Shown: piece by piece, positions 8,073 to 15,824 of the stretch | Layout of the letters: every line of letters starts with the position of its first letter | Position numbering within the stretch: the first letter of the stretch is position 1 | Origin: Oxalobacteraceae bacterium | Lineage (GTDB): Bacteria; Pseudomonadota; Gammaproteobacteria; Burkholderiales; Burkholderiaceae_D | Direction: 5' to 3' | Length of the DNA stretch: 64,000 nt | Assembly (NCBI GenBank): GCA_021768485.1 | Contig: JAIZVZ010000005.1 | Location: forward strand, 1 to 64,000 | Translations under genes and position numbers: made by a program | Notes under the pieces: model-generated | What the model saw: the letters and a program-made list of their open reading frames with translations, nothing else | Database searches by the model: none | Told to the model about the DNA's origin: nothing

Positions 8073-8495
8073 TCAGATTTGCGAACTGACGAAATCGGTA
8101 ATGTAGATGTTGCTGATTTTCGCTTCGGGGAAACTCTTGTTGAGCTCCAACAGCAGCGCGCTTTGTATCTTGGCGAATTTGACATCGTTGGGACCATTCA
8201 TCAGGGCCGGATCGGTGTCGGCCAGCACGCGGTCGATGACTTCTTCGAGCGCCCCCTGGTGCTGCCGGGTCCAGCGCTCGTTGTCGACCGACGATTGCAG
8301 GTCGAGCGTGATGCGCGCGCTTTGATTTTGCACCTTGAAGTCGAGCGGGCCGATCACGGTGTTGCTCTCGGCCGGGGCGCCGGGGCGCGGAAATCCCTTG
8401 TATGCCCAGACCAGGGCCACACTGACGATGATGATGGCGAGGACGGAGACGATGTAGGCGATGGTGTTGTCTGGCGAGCGAGTTCTTTTTTTCAT
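8073..8495 (-). CDS. FliL-like single-pass membrane protein
   Basis: A 140-residue protein with a basic N-terminus (MKKRTRS), one transmembrane helix (IAYIVSVLAIIIVSVALVWAY, two adjoining pieces) and a periplasmic domain. The end, KISNIYITDFVSSQI, and the preceding helix resemble the C-terminal part of FliL, the flagellar stator-associated protein. No flagellar genes are nearby, so it may be a FliL-fold paralogue of other function. The start at 8495 is the first ATG; an in-frame TTG at 8516 is less likely. An imperfect hairpin follows the gene at 8016-8056 but lacks a U-run. Confidence 0.5.
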   Translation of the reverse strand: MKKRTRSPDNTIAYIVSVLAIIIVSVALVWAYKGFPRPGAPAESNTVIGPLDFKVQNQSARITLDLQSSVDNERWTRQHQGALEEVIDRVLADTDPALMNGPNDVKFAKIQSALLLELNKSFPEAKISNIYITDFVSSQI

Positions 8496-8792
8496 GATAT
8501 CGAGCCCGGCGATCAAGGATGCGGAATGCTATTGATTATATTGCATACCTGTAATGAGAGGCCATAGATCGATGTCCGTCTTGATCTATCTTTAGATTCA
8601 TTGAAATCTTGCTCAATTTCCTCTGCTGTTTTTCTTACAAACTGATGCGTCATTGTCTGATATTTGGCGCGTGATGCAATCGTTACTATTGGCCTGTTCG
8701 TGTCAGCGAACCGTCCTTCCCCGGTACTCCAAGGAAGGATGTGAAGCAGCGTCAAATGATTTCTTATTCTATATGAACTAAAGGAGTAGAAA
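8496..8792. other. Divergent intergenic region, FliL-like gene / KGG gene
   Basis: About 300 bp between two divergent genes, lower in GC than its surroundings. It must hold both promoters. I can point only to the AAGGAG at 8781-8786 serving the KGG gene, and see no firm operator. Confidence 0.4.
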
Positions 8793-9185
8793 ATGGCTAA
8801 TTCTGACAACACCAAACAAGGTGGCAAGGGCAGCCAGGGCAGCGAGCAGGAAAATAAAGCCCGTGACCAAGGTAGCAAGCAAAGCGATACCAGCAACCGT
8901 GGTTTTGCTTCGATGGATCCGGAACGACAACGCGAAATTGCCAGCGAAGGCGGGCGGGCAGCGCACCAGGCCGGCACGGCCCACGAATTCACCTCGGCCG
9001 AAGCGCGCGAGGCCGGCAAGATGAGCCATAAAAACGACAACGCCCAGCAGTCGTCGAGTTCTGGCTCGAGCAGTAAAGCAACGCCTGGCAGCAGTCAAAG
9101 CGGCAAGGGCGGCAGCGAGCAGGGCGGTGGAGGCAATCAAAGCGGCAACCAAAGCGGCAGCGGCAATCAAGGCGGCCGCAAATAA
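8793..9185 (+). CDS. KGG-motif general stress protein
   Basis: A 130-residue, extremely hydrophilic, probably disordered protein. The middle part carries the stress-induced KGG repeat type motif (RGFASMDPERQREIASEGGR followed by AAHQAGTAHEFTSAEAREAG), as in Bacillus GsiB and fungal Con-10 proteins, which are thought to protect cells in starvation or desiccation. The ends are rich in Gly, Ser, Gln and Asn (GGNQSGNQSGSGNQGGRK). AAGGAG precedes the start by 6 nt. It is a single-gene unit with a strong terminator 235 bp downstream, beyond two tandem-repeat arrays. Role by family only. Confidence 0.75.
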   Translation: MANSDNTKQGGKGSQGSEQENKARDQGSKQSDTSNRGFASMDPERQREIASEGGRAAHQAGTAHEFTSAEAREAGKMSHKNDNAQQSSSSGSSSKATPGSSQSGKGGSEQGGGGNQSGNQSGSGNQGGRK

Positions 9186-9242
9186 GACAGCGGCCACATT
9201 TCCGGCGGCGCCGGCGCCGTCTTCTTGCTGCGCTGCTTAGGC

Positions 9243-9301
9243 AGGCTTATTAACTAGGCTTATTAACTAGGCTTATTAACTAGGCTTATTAACTGGGCTT
9301 A
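9243..9301. repeat. Tandem 13-bp repeat array A
   Basis: Four perfect head-to-tail copies of AGGCTTATTAACT (9243-9294) followed by a partial fifth copy (GGGCTTA). It lies in the untranslated region after the KGG gene and before its terminator. Confidence 0.95.
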
Positions 9302-9346
9302 TCGGGCACACCCGATTGGCAAGGACTCGGCAAGGAGTCCCGAATT

Positions 9347-9395
9347 GGCAATATTATTTGGCAATATTATTCGGCAATATTATTCGGCAATATTC
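9347..9395. repeat. Tandem 13-bp repeat array B
   Basis: Three copies of GGCAATATTATT(T/C) plus a partial fourth. The unit is unrelated in sequence to array A but has the same 13-bp period. Between the arrays lies an 11-bp direct duplication (GGCAAGGACTC / GGCAAGGAGTC, about 9318-9339). Confidence 0.95.
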
Positions 9396-9419
9396 ACTGG
9401 TCAATTGCTGACAAGCCGC

Positions 9420-9449
9420 CAGTCCCGCAGGGCGCGCTCTGCGGGACTG
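9420..9449 (+). terminator. Intrinsic terminator for the KGG gene
   Basis: Perfect 11-bp stem CAGTCCCGCAG/CTGCGGGACTG with an 8-nt loop, followed by TTGTTTATTT. It gives the KGG transcript an unusually long 3' untranslated region of about 235 nt containing both repeat arrays. Confidence 0.85.
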
Positions 9450-9533
9450 TTGTTTATTTGAAAAACGGCGTCGCTTGCCTGCACCTTCTTCCCCTCTTTA
9501 TTTTCCTTCGATGCACGATATTGCTTTCCTGTT

Positions 9534-9549
9534 TATGGCATATGCCATA
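9534..9549. promoter_or_regulatory. Perfect 16-bp palindrome upstream of the DUF134-NifX pair
   Basis: TATGGCATATGCCATA is a perfect palindrome 157 bp before the DUF134 start. It overlaps a TATTAT (9548-9553) that could serve as a -10. It looks like a dimeric operator; the obvious candidate binder is the DUF134 helix-turn-helix protein itself, which is inference. A second, imperfect palindrome (GATTGCAATC core, 9627-9636) lies between it and the gene. Confidence 0.5.
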
Positions 9550-9705
9550 TTATGGGGCTGTTTCTATATGTAAATAACAGCCAGACGTGCCGACAACCCT
9601 GCCATTTGCGCCGCGACTACTGCATGGATTGCAATCATGCGAGCCATGCGTGCGCGTGCCTGGCCGCGCACCGCTGCGCCCCATCGTGCTTTGCCAGAGG
9701 TTTGC

Positions 9706-10044
9706 ATGGCCCGTCCTTTAAAATGCCGCACCGTCGCCTGCGATCTGGCGGCGGTCTATTTCAAACCGCAAGGCGTGCCCTTGTGCGTGCTGGAAGAGAT
9801 TGCGCTGGAACTCGATGAAATCGAGGCGATCCGGCTGGCCGACATCGAAGATCTGTATCAGGCCGATGCGGCGGCAAGAATGGGCGTGTCGCGCCAGACT
9901 TTTGGCAATATCATCGCCCGCGCCCATAAAAAAGTGGCAAGCGCATTGCTTGGTGGTAAAGCCCTGCGTATTGCCGCCGCCAGTGCGCCAGCGTGTCTGC
10001 CGCTGGCGGCAACCGATTATCCCCCCGAACGAGGAAATTCATGA
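9706..10044 (+). CDS. DUF134 family helix-turn-helix protein
   Basis: A 112-residue predicted DNA-binding protein. The N-terminus (MARPLKCRTVACDLAAVYFK) and the segment LEEIALELDEIEAIRLADIE are hallmarks of DUF134, followed by a sigma-70 region-4-like helix-turn-helix (LYQADAAARMGVSRQTFGNI). The start at 9706 has a GAGG just upstream; the frame stays open further upstream without family similarity. Its stop overlaps the start of the NifX-like gene (ATGA). DUF134 genes are commonly linked to NifX/NifB-type domain genes, so it may regulate its partner. No nitrogen-fixation genes are present. Confidence 0.82.
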   Translation: MARPLKCRTVACDLAAVYFKPQGVPLCVLEEIALELDEIEAIRLADIEDLYQADAAARMGVSRQTFGNIIARAHKKVASALLGGKALRIAAASAPACLPLAATDYPPERGNS

Positions 10045-10520
10045 AGCTTTGCATTCCCAGCAACGAGACCAATGGCCTGGCCTCGGCCGTCGAACCGCAC
10101 TTTCCGGCCGCCACCCATTTGTATATTTTCGATACCGATACGCGCCAGCACACCATGCTCGGCGGCGAACAAGACGGCACGCAAGCACAGACGCCGATCG
10201 ATGCGGTCCTGTGCGCCAGCATCAACCGGCCGACGCTGCAAAATCTGCTGCAACAGGGGATTGAAGTCTATGGCACCGGCGCCACCACGGTGGACGAAGC
10301 CATTGCTCAGTTCGAACGCGGTGAACTGGTCTCGGTTGGCATGCCGGCCGGCGGCTGCGGCGGTAAAGGCGGCTGCGGCGGCAATGGTGCGTGCGGCGGT
10401 CATGGACACGAGCATGGCCATGAGCACGGTCATGAGCACGGCCATGAGCACGGCCACGACCATGGGCATGGCCACGGCGGTTGCGGCGGCAAGGGTAAAG
10501 GCGGCTGCGGTTGCGCCTGA
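10041..10520 (+). CDS. NifX/NifB-type (dinitrogenase Fe-Mo cofactor) domain protein with a His/Cys-rich tail
   Basis: A 159-residue protein. Residues 1-100 form the dinitrogenase iron-molybdenum cofactor domain (MKLCIPSNETNGLASAVEPH, then GIEVYGTGATTVDEAIAQFE), a small fold that binds Fe-S/Mo clusters or other metals. Roughly the last 59 residues are almost only Gly, His, Glu, Cys and Lys. They contain a GHEH run with about 13 His, flanked by CGGKGGCGG and CGGKGKGGCGC (six Cys), a likely metal-storage or metal-sensing tail. It starts inside the DUF134 stop codon, so the two are coupled. Outside nitrogen fixers such genes are of unknown role. The coding DNA of the tail is a 12-bp repeat, so it may vary in length. 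Confidence 0.8.
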   Translation: MKLCIPSNETNGLASAVEPHFPAATHLYIFDTDTRQHTMLGGEQDGTQAQTPIDAVLCASINRPTLQNLLQQGIEVYGTGATTVDEAIAQFERGELVSVGMPAGGCGGKGGCGGNGACGGHGHEHGHEHGHEHGHEHGHDHGHGHGGCGGKGKGGCGCA

Positions 10521-10564
10521 GTCTGAATCTGGGTCTGAGTCTGAGTCTGAGTCTGAGTCTGATG
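10518..10564. repeat. Hexanucleotide repeat overlapping the stop of the NifX-like gene
   Basis: About seven units of GTCTGA (two with one mismatch) run from the stop codon into the intergenic space. Slippage here would not alter the protein but would change its 3' flank. Confidence 0.9.
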
Positions 10565-10611
10565 CTGGCGTGAGTGGCCGAGGCCGCTGCATGACAGTGT
10601 GAAGGAATGGT

Positions 10612-11481
10612 TTAATGCAGGTCGTGCGGCCGCCTCGCTGCCGTGCGCGTCTTCGTCGCGCCTTGCCTGGCGCTGGCATGCAGACTGTCCTTGAGTAAGG
10701 CCAGCAAATCGCTGATTTCGGCGCGGCGCAGACTTTCTTCTGCGCTCGCTTCTGCGCTCGCTTCGGCGTTTGCCCCTGTGATGACATGGGTTTGTCTGGC
10801 TCTGACTTTTTGGCGCACCAGGGCCAGTACATCGTCGCGGTAAGTGTCGACATAATGGGCCGGATTCCAGTGTGCCGTCATGTCGTCGACCAGCGCCAGT
10901 GCCATATTGATTTCTTTGTCGGTAATGCCGACATGGCTTAGCTCGGGCAGGTCGAGATCGCTGGCCGGACGCAATTCATCGGGGTAGCGCAAGGTATTGA
11001 GGACGATGAGATTGTCATGTGCAATCAGCGCTACCAGATGCTGGCGGCTATGCATGACGACCTGGGCGATGCCGATTTTGCGGCTGCTGCGCAGCGTCTC
11101 GAGCAGCAAGGCATAGACTTTCTCGCCGCCTTTGCCGGGTTTTAAATAATAAGGCTGGGCGAAATAAGTGCTGTCGATCTCGCCGGCTTCGATGAAGTGC
11201 AGGATGTCGATGGTTTGCGTGGCCTTGACGTTGGCCCGCCGCAAATCCTCGTCGGACAGGACGACGTATTGATGGTCCTGGTATTCGTAAGCCTTGACGA
11301 TGTCGTCCCACTCGACTTCTTCGCCGCTTTCCTTGTTGATGCGGCGGTAGCCGATCGGCGCGAAATCGCGCCTGTCTATCATTTTCAAGTCGAGATCTTT
11401 GTGGGTGCCGGCCGGCATGACCTCGACCGGGATGTGGACCAGTCCGAAACTGATGGCGCCTTTCCAGATCGAGCGGCTCAT
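10612..11481 (-). CDS. ku: Non-homologous end-joining protein Ku
   Basis: Bacterial Ku, a homodimeric ring that binds double-strand DNA ends and recruits a ligase. The 289 residues begin with the family signature MSRSIWKGAISFGLVHIPV and continue with SGEEVEWDDIVKAYEY and ALLLETLRSSRKIGIAQVV. The C-terminal extension is short, with a repeated ASAE segment (12-bp DNA repeat) and a basic end (TKTRTAARRPHD). GGAGG precedes the start at 11481. The usual partner LigD is not in the window, so it must be elsewhere or another ligase serves. Its neighbours are also DNA-repair genes. Confidence 0.95.
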   Translation of the reverse strand: MSRSIWKGAISFGLVHIPVEVMPAGTHKDLDLKMIDRRDFAPIGYRRINKESGEEVEWDDIVKAYEYQDHQYVVLSDEDLRRANVKATQTIDILHFIEAGEIDSTYFAQPYYLKPGKGGEKVYALLLETLRSSRKIGIAQVVMHSRQHLVALIAHDNLIVLNTLRYPDELRPASDLDLPELSHVGITDKEINMALALVDDMTAHWNPAHYVDTYRDDVLALVRQKVRARQTHVITGANAEASAEASAEESLRRAEISDLLALLKDSLHASARQGATKTRTAARRPHDLH

Positions 11482-11652
11482 CGCAGCCTCCGTGCGCGCT
11501 GGTGTGCCGCGCTATCGTGGATGAAGCGATATGGTCGCAATAAAACGGCAGCGCTTCTGTGCGACAGCCAACTTAGCCCGCTGCGCCAGCCTGGCCGCCG
11601 GCATTGGCCGGCATTGGCCGCCATGGGCTTGCCGCCACCGGTTTTCCTGCAC

Positions 11653-14013
11653 TCATTTTGTTGTGTCTGCTTTCCACCAGCGCGGCAGCAAGCGCTGCAC
11701 GGCGGCGCGCGCATAGCGGTCATCGATCAGGTGGATGACGCCACGGTCGCTGACGGTGCGGATCACGCGTCCGGCCGCCTGCACCACTTTCTGGATGCCG
11801 GGGAATAGATAGGTATAGTCGTAGCCGTATTGTTGGCCGAACAGGTGATTCATTCTGCGCATGATTTCTTCATTGACTGGATTGACTTGCGGTAAACCCA
11901 GGGTGGCGATGAAGGCGCCGATCAGGCGCTGGCCCGGCAGGTCGATACCTTCGGCAAATGCGCCGCCGAGCACCGCAAAGCCGATGCCGCTGCCGTCGGC
12001 GCAAAAGCGCTGCAAGAAAGCGCTCTGGCCGGCCTCGTCCATGTGCCGCTGCTGTTCCCACACGGGGATTTCTGGATGGCGCTGGCGAAACAGCGCCAGC
12101 ACTTTTTGCAGATAGTCGTAACTGCTGAAAAAAGCCAGATAATTGCCGCGCACCTTGTCGTATTGCTCCGCCACCAGCGCCACGATCGGTAGCAGCGAGG
12201 CGTCGCGATCGCGGTAGCGGGTTGAAATGTCGCGCTGCACGCGCACCGTGAGCTGGCCGTGGCTGAACGGCGAGTCGACCTCGATGCGGGCCGCGTCGTC
12301 AGGCAAACCCAGGGTGTCGGCATAAAATTGCGCAGGACTTAAGGTCGCCGAAAACAATACCGTGCTGCGGCTGGCCGCAAAGCGCGGCGTCAGGAACGGC
12401 GCCGGAATCACGTTGCGGATGCAGAGCACGACCTCGCCGCGTTCTTTGGCGATATCGAACAGCGCATGCGAGCCGAAGACTTCGTCCATGCGCAAGAAAT
12501 GCAGGGCGTCGAAGTAAAAGCGCTGCAGATGCTCTCCCGTATCGGGGGCCTCGGCTGCCTCAGGTGCCGTCGCCGGCGCGTCCGCGGCGCCGGCCTGCGC
12601 CTGAGCGAAATAATCGAGGATGGCGCCGCAGGCCTGTTGCAGCGCGTAGCGGAATTTCTCGGCGATTTCAGGATAGACCTGATAGGCAACTTCCTGGTCG
12701 CGGCACAGCGCCTGCCATTGGCGATGCAGGGCGGCGAACGGCTTTCTGAGCGATGCCGGCGCAGCGGCGCGCATTTGCGTCAATCTGCCCAGCTGCAGTT
12801 CAGCCGTATACATGGCGCGCGCGCGCGGCAAGAGATTGTGCGCCTCATCGACCAGTACGCTGACCTGCCACTGGTTCTGCACGCTCAGGCCGTACAGCAG
12901 GGCGCTGGCATCGAAATAATAATTGTAATCGCCGACCACGACATCGGCCCAGCGCACCAGATCCTGGCTCAGGTAATACGGGCAGACTTCGTGCTGCAGC
13001 GCCAGCGCGCGCAGGCTTGCCTTGTCGAGCGTGGCCGCTTGCACGGCAGCGGCGCGCGCCGGCGGCAGCCTGTCGTAAAAGCCGCGGGCCAATGGGCACG
13101 AATCGCCATGGCAGGCCAGTTCGGGGTGCACGCATGCCTTGTCGCGCGCCACCAGTTCCAGCACCCGCAGCGGCAAGCCCGGCGCGCCGGCGCCAAGCAG
13201 CGTCAGCGCATCGAGCGCCATCTGCCGGCCCGAACTCTTGGCAGCCAGGTAAAAAACCTTGTCGAGCTGTTGCGAAGGGCACGCTTTGAGCATGGGGAAC
13301 AGCGTGCCGATGGTCTTGCCGATACCGGTCGGCGCCTGCGCCATCAGGCAGCGGCCGGCCAGATTGGCCTTGTAGACGGCTTCGGCCAGCGGCCTTTGTC
13401 CGCTGCGAAATTCGGCATGCGCAAACGGCAGCGCCGTCAGTGCCGCATCGCGTGCGCGGCGGTGCGCCAACTCCTGTTCGGCCCAAGCCAGAAAGCGCTC
13501 GCACTGCTGTTCGAAAAATTGCGCCAGGGCGCTGGCCGCATGCAATTCGTGCAGCACGGTTTCCTTTTGGCTGGCGATGTCGAGATAGATCAGCGCGACA
13601 TCGATCTGCTCGAGACCGTACTGGCGGCATAACAGGTGGCCATAGATCCTGGCTTGCGCCCAGTGCAGGCGGCGGTGGTTGTCGGGCATGCGGTCGAGCG
13701 CACCGAGATAAGTTTTGACTTCATCGATGCGCTGCCGCCCGGGATCGTAGCCGTCGGCCCGGCCGCGCACCAGCAATTGCCTGTATTGCTGCGATAGCGC
13801 GACTTCGGTCTGATAGCCGCCGGCGCGCCGCCCGGCCACCAGCGCGTGGCCGGCAATGCCTTCCTGGGCGCTCGGCGAGGGCGTGAAGCGCAGGTCGAGG
13901 TCGCCCTGTTTGGCCGTAAATTCGCATAGCGCGCGCACCGCGATCCGGTAGCACGGTGCCGCCCCGTCCGCCGCTGCCTGCCCGGCAGCCGGGCTTGTGA
14001 CGGCATCGCTCAT
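11653..14013 (-). CDS. Nuclease-helicase: N-terminal PD-(D/E)XK domain fused to a DinG/XPD-like Fe-S helicase
   Basis: A 786-residue predicted DNA-repair enzyme. Residues about 20-180 look like a RecB/Cas4-type nuclease: D87 in GRADGYD, E98-V-K100 in RIDEVKTY, then HWAQARIYGHLL. The superfamily 2 helicase follows, with Walker A APTGIGKT and DEAH box LVDEAHNL. Four cysteines (ACVHPELACHGDSCPLARG and HEVCPYY) are placed like the 4Fe-4S cluster of XPD and DinG. The C-terminal helicase motifs include FSATLSPAQF and QAAGRVIRTVSDRG. The start at 14013 overlaps the stop of the VRR-NUC gene by 4 bp. This nuclease-helicase plus FAN1-type nuclease pairing suggests processing of branched or cross-linked DNA. 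Confidence 0.85.
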   Translation of the reverse strand: MSDAVTSPAAGQAAADGAAPCYRIAVRALCEFTAKQGDLDLRFTPSPSAQEGIAGHALVAGRRAGGYQTEVALSQQYRQLLVRGRADGYDPGRQRIDEVKTYLGALDRMPDNHRRLHWAQARIYGHLLCRQYGLEQIDVALIYLDIASQKETVLHELHAASALAQFFEQQCERFLAWAEQELAHRRARDAALTALPFAHAEFRSGQRPLAEAVYKANLAGRCLMAQAPTGIGKTIGTLFPMLKACPSQQLDKVFYLAAKSSGRQMALDALTLLGAGAPGLPLRVLELVARDKACVHPELACHGDSCPLARGFYDRLPPARAAAVQAATLDKASLRALALQHEVCPYYLSQDLVRWADVVVGDYNYYFDASALLYGLSVQNQWQVSVLVDEAHNLLPRARAMYTAELQLGRLTQMRAAAPASLRKPFAALHRQWQALCRDQEVAYQVYPEIAEKFRYALQQACGAILDYFAQAQAGAADAPATAPEAAEAPDTGEHLQRFYFDALHFLRMDEVFGSHALFDIAKERGEVVLCIRNVIPAPFLTPRFAASRSTVLFSATLSPAQFYADTLGLPDDAARIEVDSPFSHGQLTVRVQRDISTRYRDRDASLLPIVALVAEQYDKVRGNYLAFFSSYDYLQKVLALFRQRHPEIPVWEQQRHMDEAGQSAFLQRFCADGSGIGFAVLGGAFAEGIDLPGQRLIGAFIATLGLPQVNPVNEEIMRRMNHLFGQQYGYDYTYLFPGIQKVVQAAGRVIRTVSDRGVIHLIDDRYARAAVQRLLPRWWKADTTK

Positions 14014-15713
14014 GGCGCCATCCATTCGACATGGCAGACGGCCGTCGGCATGGCGTGCGCGGCGCAAAAGCTCAGCCAGCGCAACTGGTTGTCCTGCAGG
14101 CGGTCGCCGGGCCCTTTTACTTCGATCATGCGGTAGCGGCGCTCGGCGGGCCAGAATTGGATCAGGTCAGGCAGGCCGCTGCGGTTGCTCTTGATGTCGG
14201 CCAGGATGCGCATGCACCACTGCTTGAGGTGGGCCGGCGCGATGCAGTCGAGCGCCAGTTCCAGTAACCGGGCGTCGAGCAGATCCCAGTAGACGAAAGG
14301 CGAGAGCAGGCCGGCTTTGGCGGCAAAATTGGCCTGAATGGTTTGCCGGTAAGAGCCGTCGTCGAGCATCCCCAGGCAGCGCGCGAACTGCGCCTGGCGG
14401 CGCGCGTGAAAGTCGGGCCGGTGCAAATCGGCCGGTGCGGCGTGAAACGGATGGAAAAACGCGCCCGGCAAGGGCGTAAAAATGGCGTCCCAGCACAGCA
14501 GGCCGAACAGGGAATTGATCAGGCCGTTTTCGACATAAAACACGGGCGCTTCGGCGCTGGCGAGCGCGCGGCGGGCCGCTTCTTCAACGCCATATTCAGG
14601 GCCATCTTCAACGCCAGGCCCGGCGCCCGGCGGCAGGCGCAGATCGATGCGCGCGGTGCCGGCGCCGGTGCCGGCGACGGCCGCCGCTTTGGGGGCGCCG
14701 GCCAGGCGCCGCAGCCGCGGCAGCATGCGCGCCACTTGCTGGCTTTCGGCATCGCTTTCCGGCTCGCCGGCTGCCGTTTCGGCCAGCGCCAGCGCCTGCT
14801 GCGGCGCGTGCAGCAATTCAAGGACGCGGATCGTGCGCGCCCGCGCGCCGCGCTGGCTGCAGTTTTGCAGCACGGCCAGCGCCGCCGGCAGGTCGCCGCC
14901 GCGTTCGTACTGCTGCGCGATCTGGAACAGCAAGGCCTGGCGCCGGCTTTCCAGCCACGGATTGGCAAAGGGCGTTGCCGGCAGCGCCTGCAGCACGGTG
15001 TCGAGCGCCTCGCCGGCCTCGGCGCCGGCCCGGCATTGTTCGAGAAACAGATAATCGTCGACTTCCTGGCGGCTCTGGAAACTGCGCGAGGCGCGGCAAA
15101 ACGCGACTTGTTCGTAGCGGTAGATGCCAAGATCGGAAAGGATGAAGTCGGTCCAGCTCTGGTGGCAATTCCCGAAAAACATCAGGCGCAGCCGTTCACA
15201 CAGGGCCAGCACCGTGATCCGGTAGACGGTGTCGTCGCAGGCCGGCAGCCAGTCCCGCAGTGGCCGCGGGGCAGCCGGCGAGGCTGCGCTGGATAAAGTA
15301 TCGGCCGGCGCTGCCAGCAGTTGCGCCAGCAGCCCGGCCTTGTTCTGGCCGCGCGCCAGTGCCGGAAAGCGCGGACTCAGTTCGGCCTTGGTAAATAGCG
15401 AAAACAGCGCCGGCATGGCCAGCGGCGCGTCATGCTCGACCCAGCCCAGGGCCTGCAGCGCGGCGCAGGCCGGCTGCGGAGCGCCGATTTCTTCATAGCG
15501 CAATTTACTGGCGCGAAACAGTTCGCCCTTGCGCATGACCATTCTTGTCAGCAGCGCGCGCGAGGCCTGCGGCAATTGCCGGAATCGGGCGATGAATGCC
15601 AGCTCTTCGTCGTCGAGCAAGTCGCGATAGCGCTCACCGACCCAATCGAGGACGAGCTGGAAATTATCGAGATAATAAAATGGCTGCAGCTGCTGAGCGT
15701 GCGGCGCGGGCAT
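14010..15713 (-). CDS. FAN1-like VRR-NUC domain nuclease
   Basis: A 567-residue protein with the virus-type replication-repair nuclease domain at the C-terminus: SGLPDL (D516), then IEVKGPGDRLQDNQ (E531, K533), the catalytic signature of FAN1. The N-terminal and middle parts are helical and match the bacterial FAN1 layout (FRASKLRYEEIGAPQPAC near the start is a SAP-like region). FAN1 enzymes cut 5' flaps and help repair interstrand cross-links. The downstream helicase gene overlaps by 4 bp, so both are made from one message. The start at 15713 is the first ATG, and an upstream boundary is not contradicted by neighbours. Confidence 0.85.
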   Translation of the reverse strand: MPAPHAQQLQPFYYLDNFQLVLDWVGERYRDLLDDEELAFIARFRQLPQASRALLTRMVMRKGELFRASKLRYEEIGAPQPACAALQALGWVEHDAPLAMPALFSLFTKAELSPRFPALARGQNKAGLLAQLLAAPADTLSSAASPAAPRPLRDWLPACDDTVYRITVLALCERLRLMFFGNCHQSWTDFILSDLGIYRYEQVAFCRASRSFQSRQEVDDYLFLEQCRAGAEAGEALDTVLQALPATPFANPWLESRRQALLFQIAQQYERGGDLPAALAVLQNCSQRGARARTIRVLELLHAPQQALALAETAAGEPESDAESQQVARMLPRLRRLAGAPKAAAVAGTGAGTARIDLRLPPGAGPGVEDGPEYGVEEAARRALASAEAPVFYVENGLINSLFGLLCWDAIFTPLPGAFFHPFHAAPADLHRPDFHARRQAQFARCLGMLDDGSYRQTIQANFAAKAGLLSPFVYWDLLDARLLELALDCIAPAHLKQWCMRILADIKSNRSGLPDLIQFWPAERRYRMIEVKGPGDRLQDNQLRWLSFCAAHAMPTAVCHVEWMAP

Positions 15714-15824
15714 GGCGGTCGCCGTCCTTTTTGACTGTATGGAAGCACAGTATAACCTGCCGCCGGCCTTGATGCTTGCCGCCTGCCGATGGGGGCGGCA
15801 CCGCGCTTGCGGCGCCGCCGCGTT

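Noticed and set aside
9243-9395. Iterons of a replication origin
   Set aside because: The arrays lie in a 3' untranslated region before a terminator, with no rep or dnaA gene or DnaA boxes nearby.
10072-10602. Alternative frame with a Ser/Glu repeat across the NifX-like gene end
   Set aside because: It arises from reading the hexanucleotide and 12-bp repeats out of frame; the domain evidence supports only the NifX-like frame.
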